Positions 40,114-47,620 of a stretch of DNA of 64,000 bases are shown piece after piece (within the stretch, counting starts at the first letter, position 1; each line of letters starts with the position of its first letter). A program made the position numbers and the translations under genes. This DNA is from an uncultured Sulfitobacter sp. (lineage in GTDB: Bacteria; Pseudomonadota; Alphaproteobacteria; Rhodobacterales; Rhodobacteraceae), in NCBI GenBank assembly GCA_913060815.1, contig CAJXSZ010000001.1:62001-126000 (forward strand), in the 5' to 3' direction. Below the pieces are notes generated by a model. It made no database searches, was not told where the DNA came from, and worked only from the letters and a program-made list of their open reading frames with translations.

Positions 40114-40739
40114 TGCGCAAACCCGCCAGCATGTGGAGCCTTGAGACATTGGGCCGTGTGCGCCTGTCAAAGCACTTCTACATGCGCGATTTTCTGATGA
40201 GCGAGATCAGCGCCTTCCATGGTGTGCCAAATATCCCCGACAATCCCGATCTGGCGATCAAATATGGCGAGCGGCTGTGCCAGAACTTGCTCGATCCGCT
40301 GGAGGAGACCTTCGGTCGTATCGCCATCCGTTCTGGCTACCGCTCAAATGCGCTCAACACCTACGGCAATGAAAACAAGCTAAACTGCGCGCGTAGCGAT
40401 AATCCGATCGAATGTCATATCTGGGACTATCCAGATCGCCCCATCGCAGGCACGTCGCTGGTGATCCCGTGGTTTGCCGACCTATACGCTCAAGGGCGCG
40501 ATTGGCGCGATCTGGCGTGGTGGGTGCATGACCATCTGCCTTATTCCGAGATGTGGTTCTTTCCCAAGCTGGCTGCGTTCAACCTCGTTTGGCGACCCGA
40601 GCCGCTGCGCACGATCAGCAGCTATATCGCCCCGCGCGGCATGCTGTTGCGCGCAGGCGATGCGCCGTGTGAAGACCAAAGCACCCGTTCGGCCCGATAC
40701 GCGGATTTCCCCCCATTTCGAGGTATCGCTTACCCCTGA
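40113..40739 (+). CDS. Peptidase M15-like (D-Ala-D-Ala carboxypeptidase fold) protein
   Basis: The 208-residue protein resembles phage-type M15A hydrolases: the early LSKHFYMRDFLMSE, LCQNLLDPLEETFGRIAIRSGYRSNALN. His in IECHIWDYPD stands where the zinc ligand HxxxxxxD is expected, and SEMWFFPKLAAFNLVW follows. No signal peptide is seen, which is odd for a cell-wall enzyme and would suit a phage-derived or cytoplasmic role. ATG 40113 overlaps the VOC stop as TGATG. Confidence 0.55.
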   Translation: MRKPASMWSLETLGRVRLSKHFYMRDFLMSEISAFHGVPNIPDNPDLAIKYGERLCQNLLDPLEETFGRIAIRSGYRSNALNTYGNENKLNCARSDNPIECHIWDYPDRPIAGTSLVIPWFADLYAQGRDWRDLAWWVHDHLPYSEMWFFPKLAAFNLVWRPEPLRTISSYIAPRGMLLRAGDAPCEDQSTRSARYADFPPFRGIAYP

Positions 40740-40805
40740 GGGCTTGCGCCTGCGCGCGTGGCACGGCATGCACAGGGGCAGGGAATTCGGAGCTTTGAAT
40801 ACGCC

Positions 40806-41516
40806 ATGAGAGAGCCATTGGTTCTATTGCCGGGGATGATGTGCGATGCGCGCCTGTTCGGGCCGCAGATTGCAGAGCTATCGGCGGATATGGCCGTGAC
40901 CGTGGCTCCTGTAACCCGTGGCGACCGAATTGAGGAAATTGCGTCTTCATTGCTCGATATTCTGCCTAAGCGCTTTGCGCTGGCGGGGTTTGCTATGGGC
41001 GGCGTGGTTGCGATGGAAATCCTGCGCCGCGCGCCTGACCGTCTGACGCGCATCGCGCTGATGAACACGCACCCTCTGGCGGATACGCCTGTGGCTGCGG
41101 CAGACCGTGAGCCACTCATCGTCAAGGTCCGCTCGGGCCGTCTAATGGAAGCCGTAGGCGACGAGATCAACGCGAATACGTTGGCCCCCAGCCCTTATCG
41201 CAACGAAGTTCTCGATCTGGTGCAGGAGATGGCGCGCACTCTTGGGCCCGATGTCTATATACGCCAATCGCGTGCGATGCAGCGGCGCAAGGACCAGCAG
41301 GGCACACTACGGCGCTGCAAAGTCCCTGCGCTCGTGCTGTGTGGGGCCTATGACACCATCGCGCCCGTCAAGCGGCACGAATTTATGGCCGAACTCATAC
41401 CCTATGCGCAGCTGCGGGTTCTGGATCAATCAGGCCATCTGCCCACGCTGGAGCAACCCGAAGAGACAACTGCCGCGCTCCGTGAATGGATGGCGCAGCC
41501 CTATACGCTGAGATAG
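40806..41516 (+). CDS. Alpha/beta hydrolase-fold protein with Ala at the nucleophile position
   Basis: The 236-residue protein has the normal fold cues: LVLLPGMMCDARLFGPQ, LCGAYDTIAPVKRHEFM with the acid, and DQSGHLPTLEQPEE with the His. At the nucleophile elbow, however, the sequence is G61-F-A63-M-G-G: the catalytic Ser is Ala (codon GCT). It may be a pseudo-enzyme with a binding role. I chose ATG 40806 because MREPLVLLPG is the standard opening; the frame continues to 40758 upstream. Confidence 0.75.
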   Translation: MREPLVLLPGMMCDARLFGPQIAELSADMAVTVAPVTRGDRIEEIASSLLDILPKRFALAGFAMGGVVAMEILRRAPDRLTRIALMNTHPLADTPVAAADREPLIVKVRSGRLMEAVGDEINANTLAPSPYRNEVLDLVQEMARTLGPDVYIRQSRAMQRRKDQQGTLRRCKVPALVLCGAYDTIAPVKRHEFMAELIPYAQLRVLDQSGHLPTLEQPEETTAALREWMAQPYTLR

Positions 41517-41523
41517 CGGTGAC

Positions 41524-42093
41524 CTAAAGCGGCAGGTTTTCGCGCTCCGCTTGCGTCGGGACATAGACGCGGGCGACGGGTTTGCCCGTTTTGACATCAA
41601 AGAACGGCGTTTGCTTCCAACGCCCTGTGAGCCGCGCCAGCAGGGCACGCCACATGGTCCCGCCATAAAGGCGCATGACCGAGCTGTGTTTGGAAGTGCC
41701 ATCCGGCTGCGGAATAAAAGCCTCCATGGCCACGGGGCCAATGGCGGAGGTATCCTTCAGCAGATTGGTCATTACGCCCGCCAAGGCGAACTTTGGCGTG
41801 GGCAGCATGGTAAACATCTGAACCCCGCAGCACGTCGCTTGGAAGCGCAGCAGCTTCTTAGGGTTAAACGAGAACACACCCAGATTGCTGCGTCCGCTCT
41901 GAAAGCTGATCTTGTCCGGTGTGGTCTGGTACAGCTCCACACCCGCGTCGCCTACATCCTCACCATTGGCAAAGATGATCGCCGCACGGCACGCGGAACA
42001 GTAACAGCGTACATGGTTGCCAGAGGAGGGCGTCGCACCATGCAGCGTCCCCCGTATCTCGCCGCACCGGCAGGAGAAGGGGACGTCTGCCAT
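41524..42093 (-). CDS. GFA/CENP-V-like zinc-binding protein (DUF6151)
   Basis: Protein of 189 residues with the cysteine sets CRCGEIRG and CYCSACRA near the N-terminus and a later CCG, the pattern of glutathione-dependent formaldehyde-activating (GFA)-like zinc proteins. The wording fits the DUF6151 subgroup. Reaction unknown. It lies 3 nt downstream of the PHB depolymerase gene and is probably cotranscribed with it. Confidence 0.7.
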   Translation of the reverse strand: MADVPFSCRCGEIRGTLHGATPSSGNHVRCYCSACRAAIIFANGEDVGDAGVELYQTTPDKISFQSGRSNLGVFSFNPKKLLRFQATCCGVQMFTMLPTPKFALAGVMTNLLKDTSAIGPVAMEAFIPQPDGTSKHSSVMRLYGGTMWRALLARLTGRWKQTPFFDVKTGKPVARVYVPTQAERENLPL

Positions 42094-42096
42094 TGT

Positions 42097-43422
42097 TTAG
42101 GCCGCCGCGTTCTTGTTTGCGGCTTTCTTGCCCGAAGCCTTCGCGCTCTTCTTCTCTGCGGCTTGCTTGACGCGGTAGCCCGGAGGGGTCGCACTTTCAT
42201 GGTCGTCGATGAAATCCATCACCAGCGGGCGGATGTTATTGCGCCAGCTTTTGCCCGCGAAGATGCCGTAGTGGCCTGCGCCTTCTTCAACGTGGCTGGC
42301 CTTTTTCTCGTCAGGCAGATTAATGCAAAGCGCTAAGGCGGCAATGCACTGGCCTGGGGCGGTAATATCGTCCGCGCTGCCTTCAACGGTGATGATGGCA
42401 GGCTTAGTAATCTTGCCAAAATCGACCTTTTTGCCGTTCACGACAAATTCGTTCTTCGCAATCTCGTGGCGCTGGAAAATACGGTCCACAGTGGAGAGGT
42501 AGAACTCCGCTGGCATGTCCATCACGGCCAGATATTCGTCGTAGAATTTGTTGTGCTTGTCATGCTCGTGCGCCTCGCCCTTGGCGACACGCTGGATCTG
42601 GTTGGTGAAAGCATCCTTGTGCTTGTCCATATTCATCGAGATGAACGAGCTGAGCTGCAACAGGCCCGGATAGACCATGCGGCCCACGCCTTTGTACTTG
42701 AAGCCGACCTGCTGGATCATGGATTGCTCAAGCTGACCCATCGTCACGGAATGGCCGAAGTCAGTCACTTCTGTTGGCGCGGCACCAGGATCAATCGGTC
42801 CACCGATTAGCGTGAGCGAGCTGGGCTGCGCATCCGGGTCTTCCTCGGCAAGGTAGGCGGTGGCCGCCAGCGCGAGCGGCGCAGGCTGACATACGGCAAT
42901 CACATGGGTCTCTGGCCCGAGGTGGCGCATGTAGTCCACCAGATGCAGGGTGTAATCTTCGATATCAAACTTGCCTGCGCTGACGGGGATATCGCGCGCG
43001 TTATGCCAGTCGGTGATATATAGTTCGCAATCGGGCAGCAGGCTGATCACGGTCGAGCGCAGCAGCGTGGCGTAGTGGCCCGACATAGGTGCAACGAGCA
43101 GCACGCGGCGCTTGCGCTGTGTGCGGCCCTGCACGCGGAAATGCAGCAGATCGCCAAAGTCGCCTTGCAGCACAATCTCCTCGGAGACCATACGGTCGGT
43201 GCCTTCTGCACCAACAAAAGGAGGAATGTTCCAGTCAGGCTTAACCGCCATACGGGCGAACGTGCGCTCGGTCACTTCGCCCCATGCGCCGACCATCTCT
43301 AATGCCGGATTCGGCATCACATTTAGCGCGGGATACGCCGCCAGCGCCTTTGCGGATGCTCCGAGCCACTCATTTGTGTTTCGGATTGTCTCCATCATGT
43401 CGTAAGATGCCATAAAACGCAT
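42097..43422 (-). CDS. phaZ: Intracellular polyhydroxybutyrate depolymerase
   Basis: Mobilises stored PHB by thiolysis or hydrolysis. The 441 residues carry MGH-like VLLVAPMSGHYATLLRSTV, the cysteine nucleophile segment AVCQPAPLALA, and the C-terminal GAGHYGIFAGKSWRNNI with the catalytic His, plus a lysine/alanine-rich tail. CAGGAG 7 nt upstream fixes the start at 43422; the frame's extension to 43662 enters the divergent phaC gene. The divergent promoter region to phaC is 115 bp. Confidence 0.93.
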   Translation of the reverse strand: MRFMASYDMMETIRNTNEWLGASAKALAAYPALNVMPNPALEMVGAWGEVTERTFARMAVKPDWNIPPFVGAEGTDRMVSEEIVLQGDFGDLLHFRVQGRTQRKRRVLLVAPMSGHYATLLRSTVISLLPDCELYITDWHNARDIPVSAGKFDIEDYTLHLVDYMRHLGPETHVIAVCQPAPLALAATAYLAEEDPDAQPSSLTLIGGPIDPGAAPTEVTDFGHSVTMGQLEQSMIQQVGFKYKGVGRMVYPGLLQLSSFISMNMDKHKDAFTNQIQRVAKGEAHEHDKHNKFYDEYLAVMDMPAEFYLSTVDRIFQRHEIAKNEFVVNGKKVDFGKITKPAIITVEGSADDITAPGQCIAALALCINLPDEKKASHVEEGAGHYGIFAGKSWRNNIRPLVMDFIDDHESATPPGYRVKQAAEKKSAKASGKKAANKNAAA

Positions 43423-43504
43423 AGCGTAACTCCTGTACCAATCCCCTCGAATGAGGGTTACATTGACGCAGGGGAAGCCGAAATCGGCAGGCCGAACGAA
43501 AATG

Positions 43505-43515
43505 CTGCAAGTGCA
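43505..43515 (+). promoter_or_regulatory. Imperfect PhaR operator before phaC
   Basis: CTGCAAGTGCA resembles the CTGC-N3-GCAG PhaR site, but with a 4 nt spacer and without the final G. It lies 33 nt before the phaC start in the phaZ-phaC divergent region. Weak on its own; supported by better copies at phaP and phaR. Confidence 0.4.
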
Positions 43516-43537
43516 AACATAGGGTGGAACTCTTGAT

Positions 43538-45343
43538 ATGGCAACTAATACCTCCGACACTGGTGAACCGACCGAGGCCGCGATGACGCGGATGACGGAG
43601 AATTTGCAAAAGGTGGAAGAGTTGCGAGAGCGACTGACGAGCGTGTTGGCCAACCGAAACACCCATCAGGCGGCGCTTGACGGACCAAATCAGGAGCTTT
43701 TTACCAAAGCGGCACAGGCCTATATGCAAGAGGCGCTGACAAACCCTGCCAAGCTCATTGAGCATCAGCTGGCGTATTGGAGCAAATCGGTCACCCATTT
43801 TGTCGAGGCACAGCAGGCCTTTGCCAAGGGCAAGCTGGAGGCGCCGCCCGACCGCACCCCCTCTGACCGCCGTTTTGCCAATCCTTTATGGGAACAGCAC
43901 CCGTATTTCAACTTCGTCAAGCAGCAGTACATGATGAACGCGGAGGCGCTGGCCCAAGCGGTCGAGGACGTCGAGGATATGGATCCGCGCGAGAAACAGC
44001 GCCTGCAATATTTCTCACGCCAGATCATCGACATGATGTCCCCCACGAATTTTCTGGCCACCAACCCCGACGCGCTGCAACGCGCGGTCGATACGGAGGG
44101 TGAAAGCCTCATCCAGGGGTTGGAGAATCTCATCTCCGATCTGGAGGCCAACAAGGGCGAGATGATCGTGCGGCTTGCCGACGAGAGCGCATTCGAGCTG
44201 GGCGAGAATATCGCAACCACCCCAGGCAAGGTTGTGTTCCGCAACCGCATGTTCGAATTGATCCAGTTCACACCGACCACCGAAAAGGTCCATGCAACCC
44301 CACTGATCGTCTTTCCGCCGTGGATCAACAAATACTATATTCTCGACCTCAAGGCGCAGAATTCCTTCGTAAAATGGGTCGTCGATCAGGGCTATACCCT
44401 CTTCATGGTCTCGTGGATCAATCCGGATGAGACCTACCGCGATGTAGGCATGGAGGATTATGTCGAGGACGGATACGTCACGGCCTTTAACGAGGTCAAA
44501 AAGATCACGGGCGAGAAGCAGGTAAACGCCGTGGGCTATTGCATCGCGGGCACCACGCTGAGCCTGACGCTGAGCCTGCTCAAGCAGCGCGGCGATACAT
44601 CGGTGAAATCCGCGACCTTCTTTACCGCGCTCACCGACTTTTCCGATCAGGGAGAGTTTCAGCCCTTCCTCACTGATGACTTCATCGACGGGATCGAAGC
44701 GGAGACCGAGGACAAGGGCATCCTGCCGTCCATCGTGATGGCGCGCACCTTCTCCTTCCTGCGCTCCAATGATCTGGTCTACGGCCCTGCTGTCAAAAGC
44801 TACATGATGGGAGAGACGCCGCCTGCCTTCGATCTGTTGTACTGGAACGGGGACGGGGCAAACCTGCCTGCCAAAATGGCGATGCAATATTTGCGCGGTC
44901 TGTGCCAGCGCAACGAGCTGGCGGAAACAGGCTATGACCTGTGCGGGCATCATCTGGTGCTGGATGAAGTGGATATTCCGCTCTGTGCTATCGCCTGCGA
45001 GACGGACCACATCGCACCTTGGAAGGACAGCTATCGCGGTGTCCAGAAGATGGGGAGCACCGATAAGACCTTTATCATGACCCAGTCGGGACATATCGCA
45101 GGCATCGTCAATCCGCCGAGCAAGGGCAAGTACGGCCATTACACAAATGAGGACCTGACGCTGGACCATGAAAGCTGGCTCGAAGGGGCGGCGTTCCACG
45201 AGGGCTCATGGTGGCCGCGCTGGGAGAAATGGCTGGGAAAGCGGTCCGGAAAGAAGGTCGCGGCGCGAATCCCCGGGGCGGATAATCGCGATATTCTCTG
45301 CGACGCACCTGGCACCTATGTTGTGGTCAAAGCGCGCGGTTAA
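43538..45343 (+). CDS. phaC: Class I poly(3-hydroxyalkanoate) synthase
   Basis: Polymerises (R)-3-hydroxybutyryl-CoA into PHB on granules. The 601-residue length is class I. The lipase-like box G-Y-C-I-A-G places the catalytic Cys at 335; the Asp lies in CETDHIAPWKDSY and the His in QSGHIAGIVNPP. The N-terminal PhaC_N domain begins near PDRRFANPLWEQHPYFNF. Divergent from phaZ and followed by phasin and the PhaR repressor. Confidence 0.97.
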   Translation: MATNTSDTGEPTEAAMTRMTENLQKVEELRERLTSVLANRNTHQAALDGPNQELFTKAAQAYMQEALTNPAKLIEHQLAYWSKSVTHFVEAQQAFAKGKLEAPPDRTPSDRRFANPLWEQHPYFNFVKQQYMMNAEALAQAVEDVEDMDPREKQRLQYFSRQIIDMMSPTNFLATNPDALQRAVDTEGESLIQGLENLISDLEANKGEMIVRLADESAFELGENIATTPGKVVFRNRMFELIQFTPTTEKVHATPLIVFPPWINKYYILDLKAQNSFVKWVVDQGYTLFMVSWINPDETYRDVGMEDYVEDGYVTAFNEVKKITGEKQVNAVGYCIAGTTLSLTLSLLKQRGDTSVKSATFFTALTDFSDQGEFQPFLTDDFIDGIEAETEDKGILPSIVMARTFSFLRSNDLVYGPAVKSYMMGETPPAFDLLYWNGDGANLPAKMAMQYLRGLCQRNELAETGYDLCGHHLVLDEVDIPLCAIACETDHIAPWKDSYRGVQKMGSTDKTFIMTQSGHIAGIVNPPSKGKYGHYTNEDLTLDHESWLEGAAFHEGSWWPRWEKWLGKRSGKKVAARIPGADNRDILCDAPGTYVVVKARG

Positions 45344-45404
45344 GGGTTCCCTTACGGCAAGTAGCTGTTTTTGAATACCATTTCGCCACAACCTGAGCGC
45401 GATG

Positions 45405-45451
45405 CTGCGGTGCAGAAAAAACTTGCAATGCCGCACTGCAGCATCTATATT
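45405..45451 (+). promoter_or_regulatory. phaP promoter with two PhaR operators
   Basis: -35 TTGCAA (45423-45428), 17 bp spacer, -10 TATATT (45446-45451). A perfect CTGC-GGT-GCAG operator lies upstream (45405-45415) and a one-mismatch copy CCGC-ACT-GCAG (45431-45441) sits inside the spacer, ideally placed to block RNA polymerase. CTGC-N3-GCAG is the reported PhaR site in Rhodobacter/Paracoccus. Free PhaR would repress the phasin gene until granules titrate it. Confidence 0.75.
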
Positions 45452-45547
45452 GTTTGCAGACGCAGAACGTTGAAAGAGACAGTGGGATGCGAATTTAAAT
45501 TCTCGAGGGGCGCTTCTGCCTCCCTGATGCAAACAAGGATTATGACA

Positions 45548-45997
45548 ATGACAAAGACTTCAACACCCGACATGGCCGCAATGCTCAAAGACATCATGGG
45601 CGCATTCCCCGTCGACACATCCGCAATGGACGCGTCTTTCAAGACATCCGCGACATTGAACGAAAAACTGTCTGGCGTTGCGCTGTCAGCCGTTGAGAAG
45701 TCCACCGAGATTTCTTCCAAGTGGACAAAAGACACCGTAGCCAAGCTCTCAGACATGGCGAAAGCCAAATCCGAGCCAGCCGACTATGCAAAAGCGATGA
45801 CAGACTTCGCAACAGCATATTCCGAAGCCGCGTCCGAGCACATGGCAGCATTCGCCGAAGTTGCGAAAAAAGTTCAGATGGACACAGTTGAGCTGATGAT
45901 GGCTGCTGGCAAAGACCTCTCCGAGGAAGCGCAGACAGCAATGACCAAAGTAACTGGCGAAGTTCAGGCTGCTGCGAAAAAAGCGACTACAAAGTAA
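45548..45997 (+). CDS. phaP: Phasin, PHB granule-associated protein
   Basis: Amphipathic helical protein of 149 residues that coats PHB granules. It is rich in Ala, Lys, Ser and Thr, nearly all helix, no cysteine or signal; FATAYSEAASEHMAAFAEVAKKVQMDTVELMMAAGK fits the phasin_2 family. ATG 45548 is 9 nt after AAGG; ATG 45542 is too close. It has its own PhaR-controlled promoter and a terminator behind it. Confidence 0.88.
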   Translation: MTKTSTPDMAAMLKDIMGAFPVDTSAMDASFKTSATLNEKLSGVALSAVEKSTEISSKWTKDTVAKLSDMAKAKSEPADYAKAMTDFATAYSEAASEHMAAFAEVAKKVQMDTVELMMAAGKDLSEEAQTAMTKVTGEVQAAAKKATTK

Positions 45998-46045
45998 GTC
46001 TGGGTTCCAGACATGCGCCACGGTAAATTCCGTGATGTGCGAGGG

Positions 46046-46080
46046 AAGGGTGAGCTGGTGACAGCTCGCCCTTTCTTTTT
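46046..46080 (+). terminator. Intrinsic terminator after phaP
   Basis: AAGGGTGAGCTG - GTGA - CAGCTCGCCCTT, a 12 bp stem with one G-T wobble, followed by TCTTTTT. Lies 49 nt after the phasin stop and before the phaR promoter, so phaR is transcribed separately. Confidence 0.88.
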
Positions 46081-46098
46081 GCGTATGCGGCGTCTAGG

Positions 46099-46109
46099 CT
46101 GCACTGCAG
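46099..46109 (+). promoter_or_regulatory. PhaR operator before phaR (autoregulation)
   Basis: Perfect CTGC-ACT-GCAG site, 23 nt before the phaR start. Its place at the likely transcription start suggests that PhaR represses its own gene. Confidence 0.7.
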
Positions 46110-46132
46110 CACAGTGTTCGGGAGGACCCCAG

Positions 46133-46693
46133 ATGGCCGAGACAGGCAAACCCCTTCTTATCAAGAGATACGCCAGCAGGCGCCTCTACAATACCGAAAC
46201 AAGTGATTATGTGACGCTTGATGATATCGCTGGCTTTATCCGCGATGGCCGCGAGGTGCAGATCATTGATTTGAAGTCCGGTGATGATCTGACGCGTCAG
46301 TACCTTTTGCAAATCATCGCCGAGCATGAGAGCCGCGGCGAGAGCGTGCTGCCAGTGGACGTGCTCAATGATCTGGTGCGCAGCTATATGACAGGCAAAG
46401 TCAGCGTTGTGCCACAGTTCCTGCAACAGTCTTTTGACATGCTGCGCGATGGGCAGGCCAAAGTGGTCGAAAATATTAACAATATGAACCCGCTGTCCAA
46501 CATGCCCGGCTTTGATGCGATGCAAGCCCAGCAAGAAGCCTTTATGAAAGCCATGACAGGCGGGTGGGCTGGTGCCGCAGCCAAATCGGAGCCAGAGACC
46601 GACCAAGCCCCGAAGGCTGAAAGCAGCGAAGACCTCGATGCGATCAAAAAGCAGCTGGCCGACCTGCAGGATAAACTGTCAAAACTCAAGTAA
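46133..46693 (+). CDS. phaR: Polyhydroxyalkanoate synthesis repressor PhaR
   Basis: DNA-binding repressor of 186 residues that also binds PHB and so senses granules. The N-terminal DNA-binding domain is unmistakable: LLIKRYASRRLYNTETSDYVTL and GREVQIIDLKSGDDLTRQYLLQII. The middle is the accumulation-regulator domain, and the C-terminus is a helix EDLDAIKKQLADLQDKLSKLK. GGAGG sits 7 nt before ATG 46133. Its native terminator is split by the mobile element. Confidence 0.95.
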   Translation: MAETGKPLLIKRYASRRLYNTETSDYVTLDDIAGFIRDGREVQIIDLKSGDDLTRQYLLQIIAEHESRGESVLPVDVLNDLVRSYMTGKVSVVPQFLQQSFDMLRDGQAKVVENINNMNPLSNMPGFDAMQAQQEAFMKAMTGGWAGAAAKSEPETDQAPKAESSEDLDAIKKQLADLQDKLSKLK

Positions 46694-46714
46694 GCCGCTT
46701 GGGCTACCGATAAC

Positions 46715-46724
46715 AAAAGGCAGG
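46715..46724 (+). terminator. Left arm of the split phaR/puuB terminator
   Basis: AAAAGGCAGG, 22 nt after the phaR stop. Its partner CCTGCCTTTTT lies at 49464-49474, beyond the 2.7 kb insertion. Removing the insertion and one TTACT copy restores a 10 bp stem, 6 nt loop and T run, T-rich in both directions, suited to convergent phaR and the PuuB-like gene. Confidence 0.8.
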
Positions 46725-46725
46725 G

Positions 46726-46730
46726 TTACT
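46726..46730 (+). repeat. Target-site duplication, left copy (TTACT)
   Basis: TTACT immediately outside the left terminal repeat; the same five bases follow the right terminal repeat at 49459-49463. Confidence 0.8.
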
Positions 46731-46758
46731 CCCCAGCCCTTTGCATTTCGTGGTGCAG
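46731..46758 (+). repeat. Left 28 bp terminal inverted repeat
   Basis: Exact reverse complement of 49431-49458; outermost bases CCCCAGCCC. Identity stops one base further in, which marks the true end of the repeat. Confidence 0.92.
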
Positions 46759-46788
46759 GGTCTGCATAAAGCAGATCCTGCACTTTTT
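46753..46788 (+). terminator. Element-borne intrinsic terminator facing phaR
   Basis: GTGCAGGGTCTGC - ATAAA - GCAGATCCTGCAC, a 13 bp stem with one G-T pair, followed by TTTTTAT. It begins inside the left terminal repeat. It would stop phaR transcripts entering the element and so replace the terminator that the insertion destroyed, while also shielding the passenger genes. Confidence 0.85.
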
Positions 46789-46841
46789 ATATATTTGGAA
46801 CGGCACCATATACTCATTGAAGCTGTCAATAGGAGGTGCCA

Positions 46842-47438
46842 TTGATCGACTTGAAAAGCCCTGAAGCATTTCGCATAGTTCTCTACTTCGTCGTTCCTGG
46901 GCTTGTAGCGGTTTTCTTCCGAGCGCAGTTCTTGTCAGGAAGGATGCAAAAGCACTCCGACGCCATTTTGACATATTTTTCTGTTTCGATCGTTTACTGG
47001 TCGATGCTTACAATGGCAGGGATTTCTCCTGCTACAGTTTCGGATAACCCCTTTATATCATTTGCTGTAACACTTATCGGGCCGATGGTTGTGGGTTGTG
47101 CTCTTGGGTTAAACGCAAGACTTGATGTTCTTCGAGGCCTCCTTCGGAAGATCGGCCTGAATCCGGTGCATGCGACCGCGACTGCTTGGGATTGGAAGTT
47201 GAGCAGGACTACCCCAAGATATGTGATTGTTTCACTTACAGATGGGGTCACCGTTGCAGGATTATATGACCAGAGATCTTTTTCATCGAGTGATCCTTTA
47301 GATCGCGATCTCTTTCTGGAGAAAGTCTACGAAATTCCAGATCAAGGGCTCTGGGAAGAAGTGCCTGGAAAAGAAATTCTCATCCGCGCGGCCGAAATCA
47401 AATACATTGAGTTTTTACCGATAATCAACAAGGAGTGA
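46842..47438 (+). CDS. DUF6338-family membrane protein (element passenger)
   Basis: The 198-residue protein has three N-terminal membrane helices (IVLYFVVPGLVAVFF, ILTYFSVSIVYWSMLTMAGI, FISFAVTLIGPMVVGCALGL). A small beta-rich cytoplasmic domain follows with YVIVSLTDGVTVAGLYDQRSFSSSDPLDRDLFLEKVY, the DUF6338 hallmark. AGGAGG at 46831-46836 is 5 nt before TTG 46842, which I take as the start; a GTG at 46836 lies within the site. Function of DUF6338 is unknown; genes of this family turn up in accessory regions. A gene for a GYQP-repeat peptide follows after 6 nt. Confidence 0.75.
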   Translation: MIDLKSPEAFRIVLYFVVPGLVAVFFRAQFLSGRMQKHSDAILTYFSVSIVYWSMLTMAGISPATVSDNPFISFAVTLIGPMVVGCALGLNARLDVLRGLLRKIGLNPVHATATAWDWKLSRTTPRYVIVSLTDGVTVAGLYDQRSFSSSDPLDRDLFLEKVYEIPDQGLWEEVPGKEILIRAAEIKYIEFLPIINKE

Positions 47439-47444
47439 TCGAAA

Positions 47445-47605
47445 TGACAGAAAAAAAGCAAGACACCACGCCAAGAGAAGAACGCGGCTACCAGCCATCG
47501 TCGCAACCAAGATTTAATCCTCAAAATGGATATCAACCGACAACAGGCTCCGCTGAAAAACCTACACCTCCATCGGGCGGAACCTCCGTCTCAAAGAAAC
47601 CATGA
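47445..47605 (+). CDS. Tiny GYQP-repeat protein requiring a -1 frameshift
   Basis: ATG 47445 is 6 nt after the DUF6338 stop, with AAGGAG 8 nt upstream. The zero frame gives MTEKK and then an unlikely basic sequence to a stop at 47613. Slipping back one base on A_AAA_AAG (47453-47459), the textbook heptamer, gives a 53-residue hydrophilic protein. It has two GYQP repeats (RGYQPSSQP, NGYQPTTGS) and a Pro/Ser/Lys tail (PTPPSGGTSVSKKP). That frame has no start codon of its own. Short GYQP proteins next to DUF6338 genes are something I recall but cannot check. Programmed shift, indel mutation and sequencing error in the A7 run all fit. Confidence 0.6.
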
Positions 47606-47620
47606 ACTCCCGTAGGTAAC

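Noticed and set aside
43423-43662. N-terminal extension of phaZ by 80 codons
   Set aside because: Runs through the divergent promoter region and into phaC; CAGGAG marks the start at 43422.
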